Position numbers and translations under genes: made by a program. A stretch of 64,000 nt of DNA. Origin: Paludibacteraceae bacterium (lineage in GTDB: Bacteria; Bacteroidota; Bacteroidia; Bacteroidales; Paludibacteraceae). The notes under the pieces are model-generated. The model was not told the origin of the DNA. It saw only the letters and a list, made by a program, of their open reading frames with translations, and made no database searches. The DNA is taken from contig JAKSNZ010000005.1 in the NCBI GenBank assembly GCA_024405855.1, forward strand, positions 1 to 64,000, given 5' to 3'. This document shows, one piece after another, positions 46,240-54,714 of the stretch (positions are counted from its first letter, which is position 1; the number at the start of each line of letters is the position of its first letter).

Positions 46240-48284
46240 TGCTCAACACTCTGTATTGAAACCGCTTTCTCAACCTCTCCAAACTCCAATTCCTGTAAAA
46301 TATAAAGCACTTTAGAATAGTGTTGTAAAATGAACATGACATAATTAATGTCAAGCACATTAAGTCTTTGATATTTACCGTTGTACAAATACAGGTTGTC
46401 CAATGCTTCAAGATTAGTGGAAGTGGCAATACCTAAAAGTTCACCATTGAAATCATAGACACCATAACCCATTCTTCCTGCCGCCATATCACAATCAGTC
46501 ATAAATGAGGTGTTTAACTTGTGAGAGTGGGGCAGACTCTCATATAAATCAGATAAAAGCCTATCCGCTTCTGATTTTTGGTAAAGATAACTGTGATTGA
46601 ACATTCCGCTAAGAGTTGCAAAGTAATTTATATTTGTAACATCGTCAGGGGAATACCCTGCTATCTTGCCGTAACTCATACGTAATGAGTAGTTTGCATC
46701 AGGTGTTAATTGAAGTTGAGGGTTTTCAATTCCGCTACCCTCCTTGTAAAGCCTTGAAAGTCTTGATATTTCATCGTTGTCCTTAATGGACAGTATATAA
46801 TACGCTTTTCTGACTTTGTTTATTTCATTTACAAGCGATACCAACATATCAGCCTGAAGTGCGGCGTCAGTTGGCTTGTCAAGATACTTCATGTATCGTT
46901 TGTCATCAGTCAAAAGCGATTTTGAGAAAATGGCATCAATATATTTAGCCCTATTGCCTTTGTACTTCTTTTTCTCAACAGCAAAAACAGGTGCCGCAAG
47001 AGCGGAATCAACTTCAGTCTCAATAAAATCAAGAGTTCTCCATAACATCAACCGCTCATTATATTCATTAAAATCAACAAAGTATGTGTTGAGCCAATCA
47101 AAAATGTCATCCTCATTGTCATAGTTCATTTCAAGCATCAGATTTGCCGCATTCAGAGTGTTGACATTAATAGAAAGTGCGTTCAGATACTCATATACCT
47201 CAACAAATCCTTTTCTTTCAGAATATATTTTATTGAGTTTTGAAATCAAGTTTGCGTATCGCAGTACAAGAAAGAAACTTTTATTATTTGCCGCCCAAAC
47301 CGTAAAGTCATGCTCCTCCTCCTTTTTCATTTCAATGACATTGTTTTTCAGCAGATTATTTATTTCATTCTCTTTTGCAAAAATAGTTTTGTGAAAGTTC
47401 TTATATCCAATAGAGTCAATGTAATTCAGCACTTTAAGCTGAGCCGTAGGTTTTGTTATGTTTTTTTCAGTCAACTCCGATGCCAAAATCTGCCTGGAAC
47501 TCATGTTTGGAAATCCTAAAGAGAACACAAAATTCCCCTCTTTGTATGCGTTTTTGGAAATTACGGCGGCAAAGTCAGGAGTGTAAGGCTTGTTGGTCTT
47601 GTCAAATTGGGCAGGAGCGTTGTCTCTTGATGCGTAAATTCTCAAAATCACAAAGTCAGCGGCATGTCTCTCCTTTCTCAATTTGTCGTTTACAATGGAA
47701 GAAGGTGGCATATATACTAAACGGACATCTTGAAAACACTTATAAATGTAAAGATAATAGTTTCCTGTGCTTGTGGCTGAAACCGTTGCTTTATACCCCT
47801 TAGGAATAATTTCTTCTTGACAAATTTTGCTTGAAACAGAGTCAATTACAGCCTTTATTTCACTGTTGTTTGTCAGTTTTTGAATGGCTGGAGCAATTCT
47901 ATAAGAAACATCTTTAGTGCTTTTCAATATCCAAGCCCCGATACCAGACATAGGCACCTCCCTGAAAATAGAGTTGCTTTCAAATCCGTCTTCAGTATTG
48001 ATGGTGTCTGGCAAAGCCTTTTCAATAGCCTTGTAAGGTGCAATCAACAATCCTTTTTTTGATATGATTGTACCAGAATAACCACTTGTAAGATACACAG
48101 ATGCATCTTTTAGGCTGGCATTGTCATTGCTGTAAATGTCATCAATATCAATGTCCATTCCCATATCGCTCATGGCGGTTGATATGGAGTCCGGGATATT
48201 AGGAAGAATCCACATACCTTCATTGGCAAATGCCGTAGCGTATATTGCAGACAATAGTAATGTTATTATTGCTTTCTTTCTCAT
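46236..48284 (-). CDS. S46-family (DPP7/DPP11-like) protein with disrupted catalytic triad
   Basis: 682 residues from ATG 48284, with signal peptide (RKKAIITLLLSAIYATAFA). The framework is S46: NEGMWILPNIPD at the mature N-terminus, GYSGTIISKKGLLIAP, SLGFPNMSSRQ and a C-terminal NGELLGIATS. The usual catalytic His (TNHHC) is replaced by APYKA near 86-90, and the Ser in GGNSGSP is replaced by AGRMGYG near 620. The triad Asp (RHAADFVILRIYA) remains. Predicted inactive as a dipeptidyl peptidase; it may bind peptides or partner proteins. Coupled to pdxB by ATGA. Confidence 0.85.
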   Translation of the reverse strand: MRKKAIITLLLSAIYATAFANEGMWILPNIPDSISTAMSDMGMDIDIDDIYSNDNASLKDASVYLTSGYSGTIISKKGLLIAPYKAIEKALPDTINTEDGFESNSIFREVPMSGIGAWILKSTKDVSYRIAPAIQKLTNNSEIKAVIDSVSSKICQEEIIPKGYKATVSATSTGNYYLYIYKCFQDVRLVYMPPSSIVNDKLRKERHAADFVILRIYASRDNAPAQFDKTNKPYTPDFAAVISKNAYKEGNFVFSLGFPNMSSRQILASELTEKNITKPTAQLKVLNYIDSIGYKNFHKTIFAKENEINNLLKNNVIEMKKEEEHDFTVWAANNKSFFLVLRYANLISKLNKIYSERKGFVEVYEYLNALSINVNTLNAANLMLEMNYDNEDDIFDWLNTYFVDFNEYNERLMLWRTLDFIETEVDSALAAPVFAVEKKKYKGNRAKYIDAIFSKSLLTDDKRYMKYLDKPTDAALQADMLVSLVNEINKVRKAYYILSIKDNDEISRLSRLYKEGSGIENPQLQLTPDANYSLRMSYGKIAGYSPDDVTNINYFATLSGMFNHSYLYQKSEADRLLSDLYESLPHSHKLNTSFMTDCDMAAGRMGYGVYDFNGELLGIATSTNLEALDNLYLYNGKYQRLNVLDINYVMFILQHYSKVLYILQELEFGEVEKAVSIQSVEQ

Positions 48285-48308
48285 AAAATATGGGACGCTT
48301 AAAGACTG

Positions 48309-48316
48309 CAAAGTTA
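48309..48316 (-). promoter_or_regulatory. -7 box of S46-like gene
   Basis: Minus-strand TAACTTTG matches TAnnTTTG, 25 bases before the ATG at 48284. Confidence 0.5.
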
Positions 48317-48329
48317 CAAATTTTTTTAT

Positions 48330-48337
48330 TAATTTTG
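48330..48337 (+). promoter_or_regulatory. -7 box of UbiA-radical SAM operon
   Basis: TAATTTTG matches TAnnTTTG, 29 bases before ATG 48367. Confidence 0.5.
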
Positions 48338-48366
48338 CATGCCTTATCAAAATAAGAGGTTTATAT

Positions 48367-49437
48367 ATGGAAAACGAAAAAACAAAAGTATTGGAAGAAA
48401 AGTATTACCATGGCAAGACACGCGGTCTTTTCTTTTGGATAAGAAATTCAAGGTCAATAGCGTTGCCCCAGTCTTTTTTACCTGCATTAACAGCAACAAT
48501 ATTGTGTATAGGGCAGTCCGGCTTTGTTTGGTGGCTTGCAGTTTTGGCGGTATTAGGTGTTGCAATAGGGCATCTTGGCATGAATTTGGCTGATGACTAC
48601 TTTGATTATTTGCGTGACAGCCGTAACCGTGCCACACTTTCATCAACATCGGTCAGAGCCAGAATGGACAAATGCAGTTACCTTAATAACGGTCATGCCT
48701 CAATAACAGATTTACGTAATGCAATAATAGTTTTCCTTTCCATTGCAGGTACAATGGGTGCGGTTACGGTAATAGCTCAATATATAATAAACGGTTGGCA
48801 AAGTGCAGTGTATATAATTATTTATGCCTTGTTAGGTTTGTTTTTTGGCTTGAACTATTCAGGCGGACCATGCAAGTTCTGTTTTTGGGGATTAGGTGAA
48901 TTGGTCATAGGTCTTATGTTTGGTCCTTTGCTAATGCTTGGAGTGTCAGCCGCTTGTACAGGAGTGGGCTTTACATGGCCAATGGCAACACTAAGCGTTG
49001 GCATTGGGTTTATGGTAACAAACATTCTGTATGTCCACTCAGTAATGGAGGTCAAGGCAGATGCTGAACTTGATAAAATGACATTTGCCCGCCTTCTGCC
49101 AAATAATGGCGTCCGTCTTGTTTTTGTAGGTCTGTTTGCACTTATTCCGTTTGTGCTTCTTGGTATAGGTGTGGCACTTGGGTGGTGGACACCTTGGTAT
49201 CTGCTAACCCTTGTAACATTGCCAATGACCATATATCTTATAGTGTCTCTTACAAGATTCACTCAAGGCAAACCTACCAATGACAATCCCCGTTGGTGGA
49301 TGGGACCTATGACAGAGTTCCAAATATTCAAGGAGGCAGGACTTGATTGGTTTCTTATACGCTGGCTCCTTGCCAGAAATGTGGTGATGTACTTCTGTCT
49401 GATAATAATGATTGTGCAAATAATAACCTTATTATGA
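48367..49437 (+). CDS. UbiA-family prenyltransferase
   Basis: 356 residues from ATG 48367; the frame extends upstream through the divergent S46 gene but without a plausible start. About nine membrane helices. The first Asp-rich motif is DDYFDYLRD (D76, D77, D80, D84) and the second is KADAELDKM near 233. UbiA enzymes attach prenyl groups to aromatic or other acceptors. The motif context differs from the MenA I would expect in Bacteroidales, so menA is not assigned. Overlaps the radical SAM gene by four bases (ATGA). Confidence 0.85.
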   Translation: MENEKTKVLEEKYYHGKTRGLFFWIRNSRSIALPQSFLPALTATILCIGQSGFVWWLAVLAVLGVAIGHLGMNLADDYFDYLRDSRNRATLSSTSVRARMDKCSYLNNGHASITDLRNAIIVFLSIAGTMGAVTVIAQYIINGWQSAVYIIIYALLGLFFGLNYSGGPCKFCFWGLGELVIGLMFGPLLMLGVSAACTGVGFTWPMATLSVGIGFMVTNILYVHSVMEVKADAELDKMTFARLLPNNGVRLVFVGLFALIPFVLLGIGVALGWWTPWYLLTLVTLPMTIYLIVSLTRFTQGKPTNDNPRWWMGPMTEFQIFKEAGLDWFLIRWLLARNVVMYFCLIIMIVQIITLL

Positions 49438-50375
49438 TTTCATATCTTAAACAAACAGTTTATCTTGGTTTTTGGTTTTTCAGGGCAAGATTTCTTGGAC
49501 GTAAGGCTCCGCTACAGACAGTCCTGTTTATTACAGACAAGTGTAATTTAAGGTGTAAACACTGCTCCGTTTATGATAAGGCAGGCGGCAAGCATCGCAA
49601 GTTTAGTGATATAGTTGAGGATTTAAGATACTCCTATAATCTTGGCTCACGCTTTGTGGATATTGAGGGTGGCGAAACCACTTTATGGAAAGACGGCGAT
49701 AAAAACCTTAATGACATAATTGAGGCTGCACATAAAATAGGTTTCTTCTCAATAACCATCACCACCAATGCCCAGCAGGATTTCTCTTGGGTTAAGATGG
49801 ACTCACTATGGGTAAGTATGGACGGTGTGGGTAAATATCATGAGGCAGTCAGAGGAGAGGGTACTTGGGCTCGTTTGGAGAAGAATATAGCCGCATCGGG
49901 TCAGAAACACCTATCTGTAAATATGGTGGTAAATAACATTAATATTGATTCACTTGAAGATGCGTTGGAATATGCAAAAACAAATCCCGCCATAGAGATG
50001 ATTTCAATAAACATGCACACACCGTTCCCTGGTACTGAGTATCTTGCACTTACACAGCAGCAGAGAGATCATGTTATTGATACTGTAATTAGATACAAGA
50101 AAAAAGGATACCCAATAATGAACAGTTATTCCGGACTTAGAAAGATGCGTCATGTGGAAAAACTGAAGAACCGCTGTTGGGTTACAAACTTCATATATCC
50201 AAACGGAGAGCGTGGCTTGTGCGTAGGCATGAAACCGTCAATCCTTGACGGCTACACAACCTACACACCTACAGATATTTGCAGTAGGTGCGGTTTCTGT
50301 ATGAGTGGCGAAATGGCTTCCGTTTTCAACTTCTGCCCCGATACTCTGATGGCTGGGTTTAAGTTGAGAATGTAA
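49434..50375 (+). CDS. Radical SAM protein with C-terminal Cys-rich region
   Basis: 313 residues from ATG 49434. The SAM cluster motif is CNLRCKHC (C37, C41, C44), followed by the SAM-binding DIEGGETTLW. The C-terminus has CSRCGFC and a later FNFC, a SPASM/twitch-like arrangement for an auxiliary cluster. No peptide precursor gene is adjacent. Translational coupling to the UbiA gene implies both act on the same prenylated or to-be-prenylated compound, but the reaction is unknown. Confidence 0.82.
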   Translation: MISYLKQTVYLGFWFFRARFLGRKAPLQTVLFITDKCNLRCKHCSVYDKAGGKHRKFSDIVEDLRYSYNLGSRFVDIEGGETTLWKDGDKNLNDIIEAAHKIGFFSITITTNAQQDFSWVKMDSLWVSMDGVGKYHEAVRGEGTWARLEKNIAASGQKHLSVNMVVNNINIDSLEDALEYAKTNPAIEMISINMHTPFPGTEYLALTQQQRDHVIDTVIRYKKKGYPIMNSYSGLRKMRHVEKLKNRCWVTNFIYPNGERGLCVGMKPSILDGYTTYTPTDICSRCGFCMSGEMASVFNFCPDTLMAGFKLRM

Positions 50376-50378
50376 CTT

Positions 50379-51308
50379 TTATTTCCCGTAAAACATCTTT
50401 AGCGGCAGTTCCATACGGCTTGACCAATCTTTTTCACAGTGTCCTTGACCTGGGAAGAACTGTGATTGTAGGTGTGCTGAGTTATAGCCTAATGAATCCA
50501 CAAGGGTAACCAAAGCGTTAAAATATGGAATGTAGTTATAATCAACATCTTGGTCTCCGTTATCAATATAAAGTTTTCTGCCGTCTTGTTTTGGCATATT
50601 CTCTCTAACATAGCGGAATATGGCTTCAGCGTATGCAGGGCGGTCTTGCGTCATTCCTAAATGCGTGGATATGCAGCCTGCCATTCTAAATACATCGGGT
50701 TGCTCACAGAATGCGTAAAGAGATACTATACCTCCCATGCTTGAACCCATTATGGCTGTTTTTTCTGCCGCAGGGTTTGTTGCAAACAGAGAATCTGTAA
50801 ATGGCTTTACTGTGTTTGCTATTGCAGACACATACTCATCGCCACGGTAACGCCAACCGCTGATAGTGTCTGTAAAGGCACGTTCTAATGAATCTGTAAT
50901 GTATGGAATTGCCTTTTCTGGCATCATATCTCCTATACGGGTGTAGCCAAGGCAATGTATGCCCACAATTATTATAGGCTCAATATCTCCGTTCTTAATA
51001 AGTGCACCTGCGGTTTTGTCCATATCCCATGTTTGGTGGTTCCAAGTGGCAACGGTGTCAAAAATGTTCTGCCCGTCATGCATATAAAGTACAGGATAAG
51101 CCCCCGTGCCGTCATATCCATCGGGAGTCCACACATCAAGAGTAAGAGTATCGGCAAATGTGGAATCATATACGGCAAAACGGAACAGTTTTCCGCAATC
51201 AACACTATACGGCGATACAGGATAGTCTGCCGTGTCTTTACCTTTTTGGCATGCAGTCAAAAACAATGCCGCCATTAATAATAGAAGCGTGATTTTTTGT
51301 GTTTTCAT
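50379..51308 (-). CDS. Alpha/beta-hydrolase esterase lipoprotein (EstD-like)
   Basis: 309 residues from ATG 51308. Lipoprotein signal with lipobox LTAC. Esterase-D-type hydrolase: YPVLYMHDGQNIFD, nucleophile elbow GSSMGGI, NGDQDVDY with the likely Asp, and GQGHCEKDW with the likely His. Relatives are often carbohydrate or siderophore esterases. Convergent with the radical SAM gene; no polysaccharide locus is adjacent. Confidence 0.82.
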   Translation of the reverse strand: MKTQKITLLLLMAALFLTACQKGKDTADYPVSPYSVDCGKLFRFAVYDSTFADTLTLDVWTPDGYDGTGAYPVLYMHDGQNIFDTVATWNHQTWDMDKTAGALIKNGDIEPIIIVGIHCLGYTRIGDMMPEKAIPYITDSLERAFTDTISGWRYRGDEYVSAIANTVKPFTDSLFATNPAAEKTAIMGSSMGGIVSLYAFCEQPDVFRMAGCISTHLGMTQDRPAYAEAIFRYVRENMPKQDGRKLYIDNGDQDVDYNYIPYFNALVTLVDSLGYNSAHLQSQFFPGQGHCEKDWSSRMELPLKMFYGK

Positions 51309-51325
51309 AGCTAAGGAATTTTTTG

Positions 51326-51333
51326 CAAATATA
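51326..51333 (-). promoter_or_regulatory. -7 box of esterase gene
   Basis: Minus-strand TATATTTG matches TAnnTTTG, 17 bases before the ATG at 51308. Confidence 0.5.
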
Positions 51334-51368
51334 GTCAATTTTTTTCTGTTTTTATCATTGTAAAGTAT

Positions 51369-51376
51369 TATCTTTG
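51369..51376 (+). promoter_or_regulatory. -7 box of AmpG-like operon
   Basis: TATCTTTG matches TAnnTTTG, 26 bases before ATG 51403. Confidence 0.55.
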
Positions 51377-51402
51377 CATTCGTTAAAAAACTCTAAACTT
51401 TT

Positions 51403-52674
51403 ATGAAGTCTTCCTGGTCTTGGATACCCACCCTCTATTTTGCTGAGGGACTGCCATACGTTCTTGTTATGACCGTATCGGTAGTTATGTATAAAAATTT
51501 AGGATTGAGCAATACAGATATTGCTTACTACACAAGTTGGCTCTATCTGCCTTGGGTTATAAAGCCGATTTGGAGTCCGTTTGTTGATTTAATAAAGACA
51601 AAACGTTGGTGGATTATAACCACTCAGTTTCTGATAGGTGCAGGTATGGCAGGAATAGCCTTTTCATTGCCCGCACCGCTGTTCTTTCAGGCTTCACTTG
51701 CCTTTTTCTGGCTTATGGCATTCAGTTCGGCCACCCACGATATAGCCGCTGACGGTTTCTATATGATTGCACTTCCTGAGAGTGAGCAATCACTGTTTGT
51801 AGGCATCAGAAGTGTATTTTACAAGATAGCCACAATTTTTGGGCAGGGTTTGCTGGTCTTTCTTGCAGGTATTCTTATTGAAAAAGGACTTGGAGTTACA
51901 AATGCCTGGCAAATCATATTCTTTGCCACAGCGGCACTGTTTGTGCTAATAGCATTGTGGCATAAGTTTGTGCTGCCTAAACCTGCTAATGACTCAAATA
52001 AGTCAATTCAAAAGTTCGGAGACTTATTCTATACATTCTTTACAAAAAAGGGAATTTGGCTTGCCCTTGCGTTTATTCTGCTTTACAGATTAGGTGAGTC
52101 CCAACTTGCCAAAATCGCCTCTCCTTTTTTGCTTGATGACAGGGCGGTAGGCGGTCTTGGTGTCAACACAAGTATGGTTGGTGTGCTATATGGAACAGTG
52201 GGTGTGTTGGCACTGCTTGTAGGTGGCATATTAGGTGGTTGGCTTGCTTCCAGAAACGGTCTTAAATATTGGCTATGGCCTATGATTATATTTATGAATG
52301 TTCCTAATGTGGTGTATGTATATCTTGCACTATGCCAACCTGAAAACATATATATTATAGGCAGTTGCATAGCACTTGAGCAATTTGGCTACGGCGTAGG
52401 ATTTACGGCGTTTATGCTGTACCTTATATATGTTTCACAAGGTCCTTATCAAACAGCACACTATGCCCTGTGTACAGGATTCATGGCACTTGGAATGATG
52501 CTTCCGGGTATGGCGGCAGGTTGGGTGCAGGAGAATATAACATCGCTTGTAAGCACTCATTTAGCCTCTCTTGGCAATTACACTCTATTCTTTATTTGGG
52601 TGTGCCTTTGCACAATACCGGGCTTTATAATAGCGGCATTTCTTAAAATCCCAGAGGAGTTTGGAAGAAAATAA
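51403..52674 (+). CDS. AmpG-like MFS permease
   Basis: 423 residues with about 12 membrane helices. YFAEGLPYVLVMTVSVVMYKNLG at the N-terminus and TSWLYLPWVIKPIWSPFVD are close to AmpG, the inner-membrane importer of anhydromuropeptides. SATHDIAADGFY is also shared. In Bacteroidota, AmpG-like proteins can also serve other glycans. Six bases upstream of the GT-C-like gene; the nearby HIT-like and SpoIID genes support a cell-wall recycling role. Confidence 0.82.
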   Translation: MKSSWSWIPTLYFAEGLPYVLVMTVSVVMYKNLGLSNTDIAYYTSWLYLPWVIKPIWSPFVDLIKTKRWWIITTQFLIGAGMAGIAFSLPAPLFFQASLAFFWLMAFSSATHDIAADGFYMIALPESEQSLFVGIRSVFYKIATIFGQGLLVFLAGILIEKGLGVTNAWQIIFFATAALFVLIALWHKFVLPKPANDSNKSIQKFGDLFYTFFTKKGIWLALAFILLYRLGESQLAKIASPFLLDDRAVGGLGVNTSMVGVLYGTVGVLALLVGGILGGWLASRNGLKYWLWPMIIFMNVPNVVYVYLALCQPENIYIIGSCIALEQFGYGVGFTAFMLYLIYVSQGPYQTAHYALCTGFMALGMMLPGMAAGWVQENITSLVSTHLASLGNYTLFFIWVCLCTIPGFIIAAFLKIPEEFGRK

Positions 52675-52680
52675 AATCTT

Positions 52681-53820
52681 ATGGGTAAAAAATTAAATAT
52701 AACAACCTTTATTTTTATTATTGTAAATCTACTTTTTGTTGCAAAGTATTTGGCTAGGATAGTAGGACTATGGTGCATAGTGGCTGTTTTAGTAATATTG
52801 GCTTTGTATGTGATGTTTTTTAAATATGCTATGCCGTTTATAGTAGAAAGAAAAAAGTGGCACAAACCTATTTTCTTGTTCTTGCTCTGTCTTGTTTGCT
52901 CGGAAATATTTTTACAGTATTATATAAATCCTTTTTCTGTTAAAGTTGATAGGTGGTCAGCATTATATTATCCAATTCAGAATCTGTTAAACGGAAGTTA
53001 CCCATACGGTGCACAAACCCATCTTGGAGGTTACGCGTCACCATTCCCTATATGGTTGCTGATACATATTCCATTTTATTTGTGTGGAAATGTAGGACTT
53101 TCCTTTTTTGTATTTCTTGCTTTCTTCCTTTTAAGTGTATACAAAATCCAAGGGAAACAGTATTTGTTGCCTTGCTTTATTCTAATATCCATATCACCTG
53201 CAATATTATATGAAATAATGGTCCGTAGTGATTTGATAGGTAATATGTTATTGTTGGCTGGATTGATAAACATTGTGGTCAATAAAATCAACACTTGTTG
53301 GCTTGAAAAGAACTATTTGATTATTGCATTTGTATCAGGTTTGCTGATGTCAACAAGGCTTGTTTGTATAATTCCAATAGGAATGTTGATATTACCGTAT
53401 TTTTTCAAAATGGATGTAAAAAAGCAATTGTTGTTTGTTGTAGTGACTGCATTTGTTTTTATTTTGACTTTTCTTCCTTTTGTTATGATGGACTGGAATT
53501 TGTTTTGGAATTTTGAATATTCTCCGTGGATGTTACAGACAAGGCAAGGACATGTCATAGATTTTATCCTATTTGTTCCGCTGTTTTGCTATATGGGCTT
53601 GACATGGAAAAATTCAGAGATGGAGTATTATAGAAATGTAGCAACAATGCTTTTTGCTTTTATTTGTATTACATTTTTGCACACTATGTGCGTGACTGGC
53701 TCGTTTAATCTGTTCTCGGCTGCGTATGATATAACATATTTTACAATGTCCTTCCCGTTTTGCATCCTTTCAATTGTGTTGAAATACGTACACAATGCTT
53801 ATAGAGACACCTGTCTGTAA
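52681..53820 (+). CDS. Multi-pass membrane protein, GT-C glycosyltransferase-like
   Basis: 379 residues with 9-11 predicted membrane helices. A loop after about residue 90 (KVDRWSALYYPIQNLLNGSYPYG) with an Asp and Tyr-rich stretch recalls GT87/DUF2029-type membrane mannosyltransferases, which use polyprenyl-phosphate sugars. Similarity is weak and the activity is unproven. AT-rich and Phe-rich compared with neighbours. Its 3' end overlaps the convergent HIT-like gene by 22 bases. Confidence 0.6.
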   Translation: MGKKLNITTFIFIIVNLLFVAKYLARIVGLWCIVAVLVILALYVMFFKYAMPFIVERKKWHKPIFLFLLCLVCSEIFLQYYINPFSVKVDRWSALYYPIQNLLNGSYPYGAQTHLGGYASPFPIWLLIHIPFYLCGNVGLSFFVFLAFFLLSVYKIQGKQYLLPCFILISISPAILYEIMVRSDLIGNMLLLAGLINIVVNKINTCWLEKNYLIIAFVSGLLMSTRLVCIIPIGMLILPYFFKMDVKKQLLFVVVTAFVFILTFLPFVMMDWNLFWNFEYSPWMLQTRQGHVIDFILFVPLFCYMGLTWKNSEMEYYRNVATMLFAFICITFLHTMCVTGSFNLFSAAYDITYFTMSFPFCILSIVLKYVHNAYRDTCL

Positions 53821-54656
53821 ACGTCAATCAGAATATCTTTTGTAATCTTTTCAAAGTCCTCTTCCCTTGCCACTATAAGGTGTCCGGTCATATCTATGGC
53901 TCCTGGGCTGATAAGGATTTTTGTATCATCTTCAGCAAAGAATTGGCGTGGACGGTGGCATTTTCTTGGGAATATGGTAGTCATAAAACCGCCGTTCTTG
54001 TATTCGCAGAACATATTGATTTGTGGCTCGCAGACTTCTTCAAGGGTGGTGGCATTAGGGTTCCACTTGCCATCTGATAGTGTGCTTAAGGTATCTTTAA
54101 GTTTTGCCGCAGCCTTATCTTTGGTTTTGCAGAAGAAACTTATTTTGTTTATGAGACCTGGCATTGGGGTTTCAACGGGGAGTGTAAAGTATTCTGTACA
54201 ACCAAGTTGAAAATGGAAGTGGTCAGGGGCTGAGGCTCCTGATTTTGCTCCGTTATACAGAGCCACCCAACCTTTGCAAGCCTCTGCCAAATCAAAAAAA
54301 TCATCAATCTTATCAGAGTTCAGCTTTTGCAGTTCATGAATTTTTGAAATTACGGTAAAATGCTCCGTGCAAATGGGGAACGGATTTACACAAATATCAT
54401 ATCTGCCCTTAAAATCTATACTGCCTTGTTCCGTAGGGCGGTTTTTTTTACAAAGGAAACATGGTCTCTCCGCAATGCTTTTGGCATCAAGTTTTGCCAG
54501 CGATGACACCGCTCTTGCAGGGTTGAAGTGTACATAAATGGTGAATCCGTCAAACTTGAACTCTTTTGTGCGGACACTCCTTAATTTCTCATAATTGGTG
54601 GCGGCAAGAGGGTATACAAGCAGTTGCTCCTGTACATATTTGTGTAAATCGGTCAT
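53799..54656 (-). CDS. DUF4922 protein, HIT-superfamily nucleotidyl phosphorylase-like
   Basis: 285 residues from ATG 54656; the longer reading begins with TTG. A CxxC zinc site (PCFLCKKNRP near 70) and APDHFHFQLG near 145-155 match the HxHxQ catalytic pattern of GALT/ATP adenylyltransferase-type HIT enzymes. Such proteins transfer or phosphorolyse NMP groups on sugars or dinucleotides. Divergent from a SpoIID gene with nearly back-to-back promoters, a pairing that suggests a common pathway. Confidence 0.75.
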   Translation of the reverse strand: MTDLHKYVQEQLLVYPLAATNYEKLRSVRTKEFKFDGFTIYVHFNPARAVSSLAKLDAKSIAERPCFLCKKNRPTEQGSIDFKGRYDICVNPFPICTEHFTVISKIHELQKLNSDKIDDFFDLAEACKGWVALYNGAKSGASAPDHFHFQLGCTEYFTLPVETPMPGLINKISFFCKTKDKAAAKLKDTLSTLSDGKWNPNATTLEEVCEPQINMFCEYKNGGFMTTIFPRKCHRPRQFFAEDDTKILISPGAIDMTGHLIVAREEDFEKITKDILIDVYRQVSL

Positions 54657-54665
54657 AACGTAGTG

Positions 54666-54673
54666 CAAAGTTA
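54666..54673 (-). promoter_or_regulatory. -7 box of DUF4922 gene
   Basis: Minus-strand TAACTTTG matches TAnnTTTG just upstream of ATG 54656, giving a near-leaderless transcript. Confidence 0.5.
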
Positions 54674-54694
54674 CTTAATTGTTGCTTTTTTTAC

Positions 54695-54702
54695 TAACTT
54701 TG
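54695..54702 (+). promoter_or_regulatory. -7 box of SpoIID gene
   Basis: TAACTTTG matches TAnnTTTG, 12 bases before ATG 54715. Confidence 0.55.
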
Positions 54703-54714
54703 TGGGGCAAAGTT

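Noticed and set aside
48136-48366. N-terminal extension of the UbiA protein
   Set aside because: It runs antisense through the S46-like gene and upstream of the promoter box; MENEK at 48367 is a normal start.
48367-49437. Assignment as MenA
   Set aside because: The Asp-motif context and pairing with a radical SAM gene do not match the MenA I would expect; only the UbiA family is supported.
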